Notes under the pieces: generated by a model
Told to the model about the DNA's origin: nothing
The model's database searches: none
The model's input: only the letters and a program-made list of their open reading frames with translations
Translations under genes and position numbers: made by a program
Part shown: positions 63,359 to 64,000 of the stretch, in pieces
How positions within the stretch are numbered: the first letter of the stretch is position 1
Layout: each line of letters opens with the position of its first letter
NCBI GenBank assembly: GCA_963730365.1
Contig: CAVSRM010000005.1
Coordinates: 682,001 to 746,000, forward strand
Direction: 5' to 3'
DNA from: Fodinibacter sp963730365
Lineage (GTDB): Bacteria > Actinomycetota > Actinomycetes > Actinomycetales > Dermatophilaceae
DNA: 64,000 nucleotides

Positions 63359-63448
63359 CCTCCCACGCGTCCGGGAGGGCGGCCGCGGTGTCCTAGAGTG
63401 GTGATGTCGGCCGCCGCCGACGACAGAACTGCACAGAGGGGAGTAGCC

Positions 63449-63964
63449 ATGACCACCGCGGAGCAGATCCGTCCTGTCCTCGACGAGGCGCTGTCCGGGT
63501 CCGGCCTGGTCCTCGAGGACGTCACCGTCACCCCCGCAGGCCGTCGCCGCGTCGTCCGGGTGGCCGTCGACCGCAGCCTCGGTGACGTCGACGAGGTCAG
63601 CGACGTCACATCCCCCCTGTCCCTCGACGAGATCGCCGACAGCACCCGGGTGGTGAGCGACGCGCTCGACGGATCCGACGTCATGGGCGAGCAGTCCTAC
63701 ACCCTCGAGGTGACCTCACCAGGTGTGGGCCGCCCCCTCACCGCCCCGCGGCACTTCCAGCGCAACGTGGGTCGCCTCATCACCCTCGAGGGCCCCGACG
63801 GGCCGGTCACCGGGCGGATCACGCGCGCGGACCGCACCGAGGTCACCCTCGAGGTCGCGTCCCGGGGGGATTCCCCCAGCAGCCTCACGGTGCCGTATGC
63901 CGGTGTGCAGCGGGCCGCGGTCGAGGTCGAGTTCGCCCGCCCCGACGAGACGAAGGAGAGCTGA
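63449..63964 (+). CDS. rimP: Ribosome maturation factor RimP
   Basis: 171 residues from ATG at 63449 with GAGGGGAG upstream. EQIRPVLDEALSGSGLVLEDVTV, VVRVAVDRSLG, SLDEIADSTRVVSDALD, YTLEVTSPGVGRPLTAPRHFQRNVGR. Assists 30S maturation. A GTATGCCG word at 63895 encodes Tyr-Ala. It precedes nusA directly. Confidence 0.95.
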   Translation: MTTAEQIRPVLDEALSGSGLVLEDVTVTPAGRRRVVRVAVDRSLGDVDEVSDVTSPLSLDEIADSTRVVSDALDGSDVMGEQSYTLEVTSPGVGRPLTAPRHFQRNVGRLITLEGPDGPVTGRITRADRTEVTLEVASRGDSPSSLTVPYAGVQRAAVEVEFARPDETKES

Positions 63965-63965
63965 G

Positions 63966-64000
63966 ATGGACATCGACCTGGCCGCCCTGCGCGCACTGGA
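63966..64000 (+). CDS. nusA: Transcription factor NusA, first 11 codons only
   Basis: ATG at 63966, one base after the rimP stop, encodes MDIDLAALRAL before the window ends. Identity rests on the universal rimP-nusA order and the typical actinobacterial NusA N-terminus. Confidence 0.75.
   Translation, partial: MDIDLAALRAL

Overview
The window is high-GC (about 70% by eye) actinobacterial chromosome. GTG starts, 4-base stop/start overlaps (GTGA, ATGA) and -10 hexamers 6-7 nt before start codons are common. The conserved order glnD-ffh, rpsP-KH-rimM-trmD-rplS-lepB-rnhB-DUF2469-yraN-comM-dprA-xerC, rpsB-tsf-pyrH-frr-cdsA-rlmN, dxr-rseP-ispG-GNAT-proS and rimP-nusA is the standard actinobacterial core. 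The trmD-GNAT fusion and an insertion in Ffh fit the Intrasporangiaceae (Janibacter/Knoellia/Phycicoccus-like). That family placement is inference.

Layout. 1-8.2 kb: 3' part of glnD, a G6PD-like gene, ffh, an alpha/beta hydrolase, an amidohydrolase and a TauE/SafE permease. 8.2-19.3 kb: translation and rRNA/tRNA-modification genes, a catalytically dead signal-peptidase paralogue in front of lepB, then yraN-comM-dprA-xerC, with dprA frameshifted. 19.4-28.4 kb: a frameshifted M23 peptidase, an aminotransferase, rpsB-tsf, a phosphoribosyltransferase, pyrH-frr-cdsA and rlmN. 28.4-30.7 kb: a copper-monooxygenase-like lipoprotein and a LOG-family protein. 30.7-42.8 kb: a polyamine uptake and degradation block. 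An Lrp-type regulator, a class III aminotransferase and a FAD oxidase read leftward. An aminobutyraldehyde-type dehydrogenase, a potD-A-B-C-type ABC transporter, a saccharopine-dehydrogenase-like protein and a succinate-semialdehyde dehydrogenase read rightward. Together they can import putrescine or spermidine and take it towards succinate. 42.8-43.8 kb: a decayed DnaB-like ATPase. 43.9-54.5 kb: dxr, rseP, ispG, acetyltransferases, a TauE gene behind a CsoR-type palindrome, proS, a HAD protein and a third TauE. 54.5-64 kb: an amylosucrase-type GH13 enzyme, a flavin electron-transfer trio (ferric-reductase-like protein, FMN-binding protein, ApbE), a DUF255 thioredoxin-like protein, an APH-type kinase, a DUF4439 lipoprotein, rimP and the first codons of nusA.

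The most unusual signal is a short DNA word, GTATGCCG (usually GGTATGCCG). I counted 21 exact copies on the two strands, roughly ten times what base composition predicts. It lies in coding regions in more than one reading frame. It also occurs as inverted pairs forming the stems of two intergenic hairpins, and overlapping -10 elements just upstream of three genes. Inverted pairs in terminators plus dispersed coding copies are the hallmark of DNA uptake sequences in Neisseria and Pasteurellaceae. comM and dprA, both linked to natural transformation, lie in the same window. A role in uptake is a hypothesis only.

Several otherwise unrelated genes (dprA, the M23 peptidase, a small gene at 46.5 kb, possibly one at 26.7 kb) carry single-base frameshifts. 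Sequencing error is a live alternative to decay for these. The DnaB-like remnant also lacks its Walker A segment and looks truly dead.
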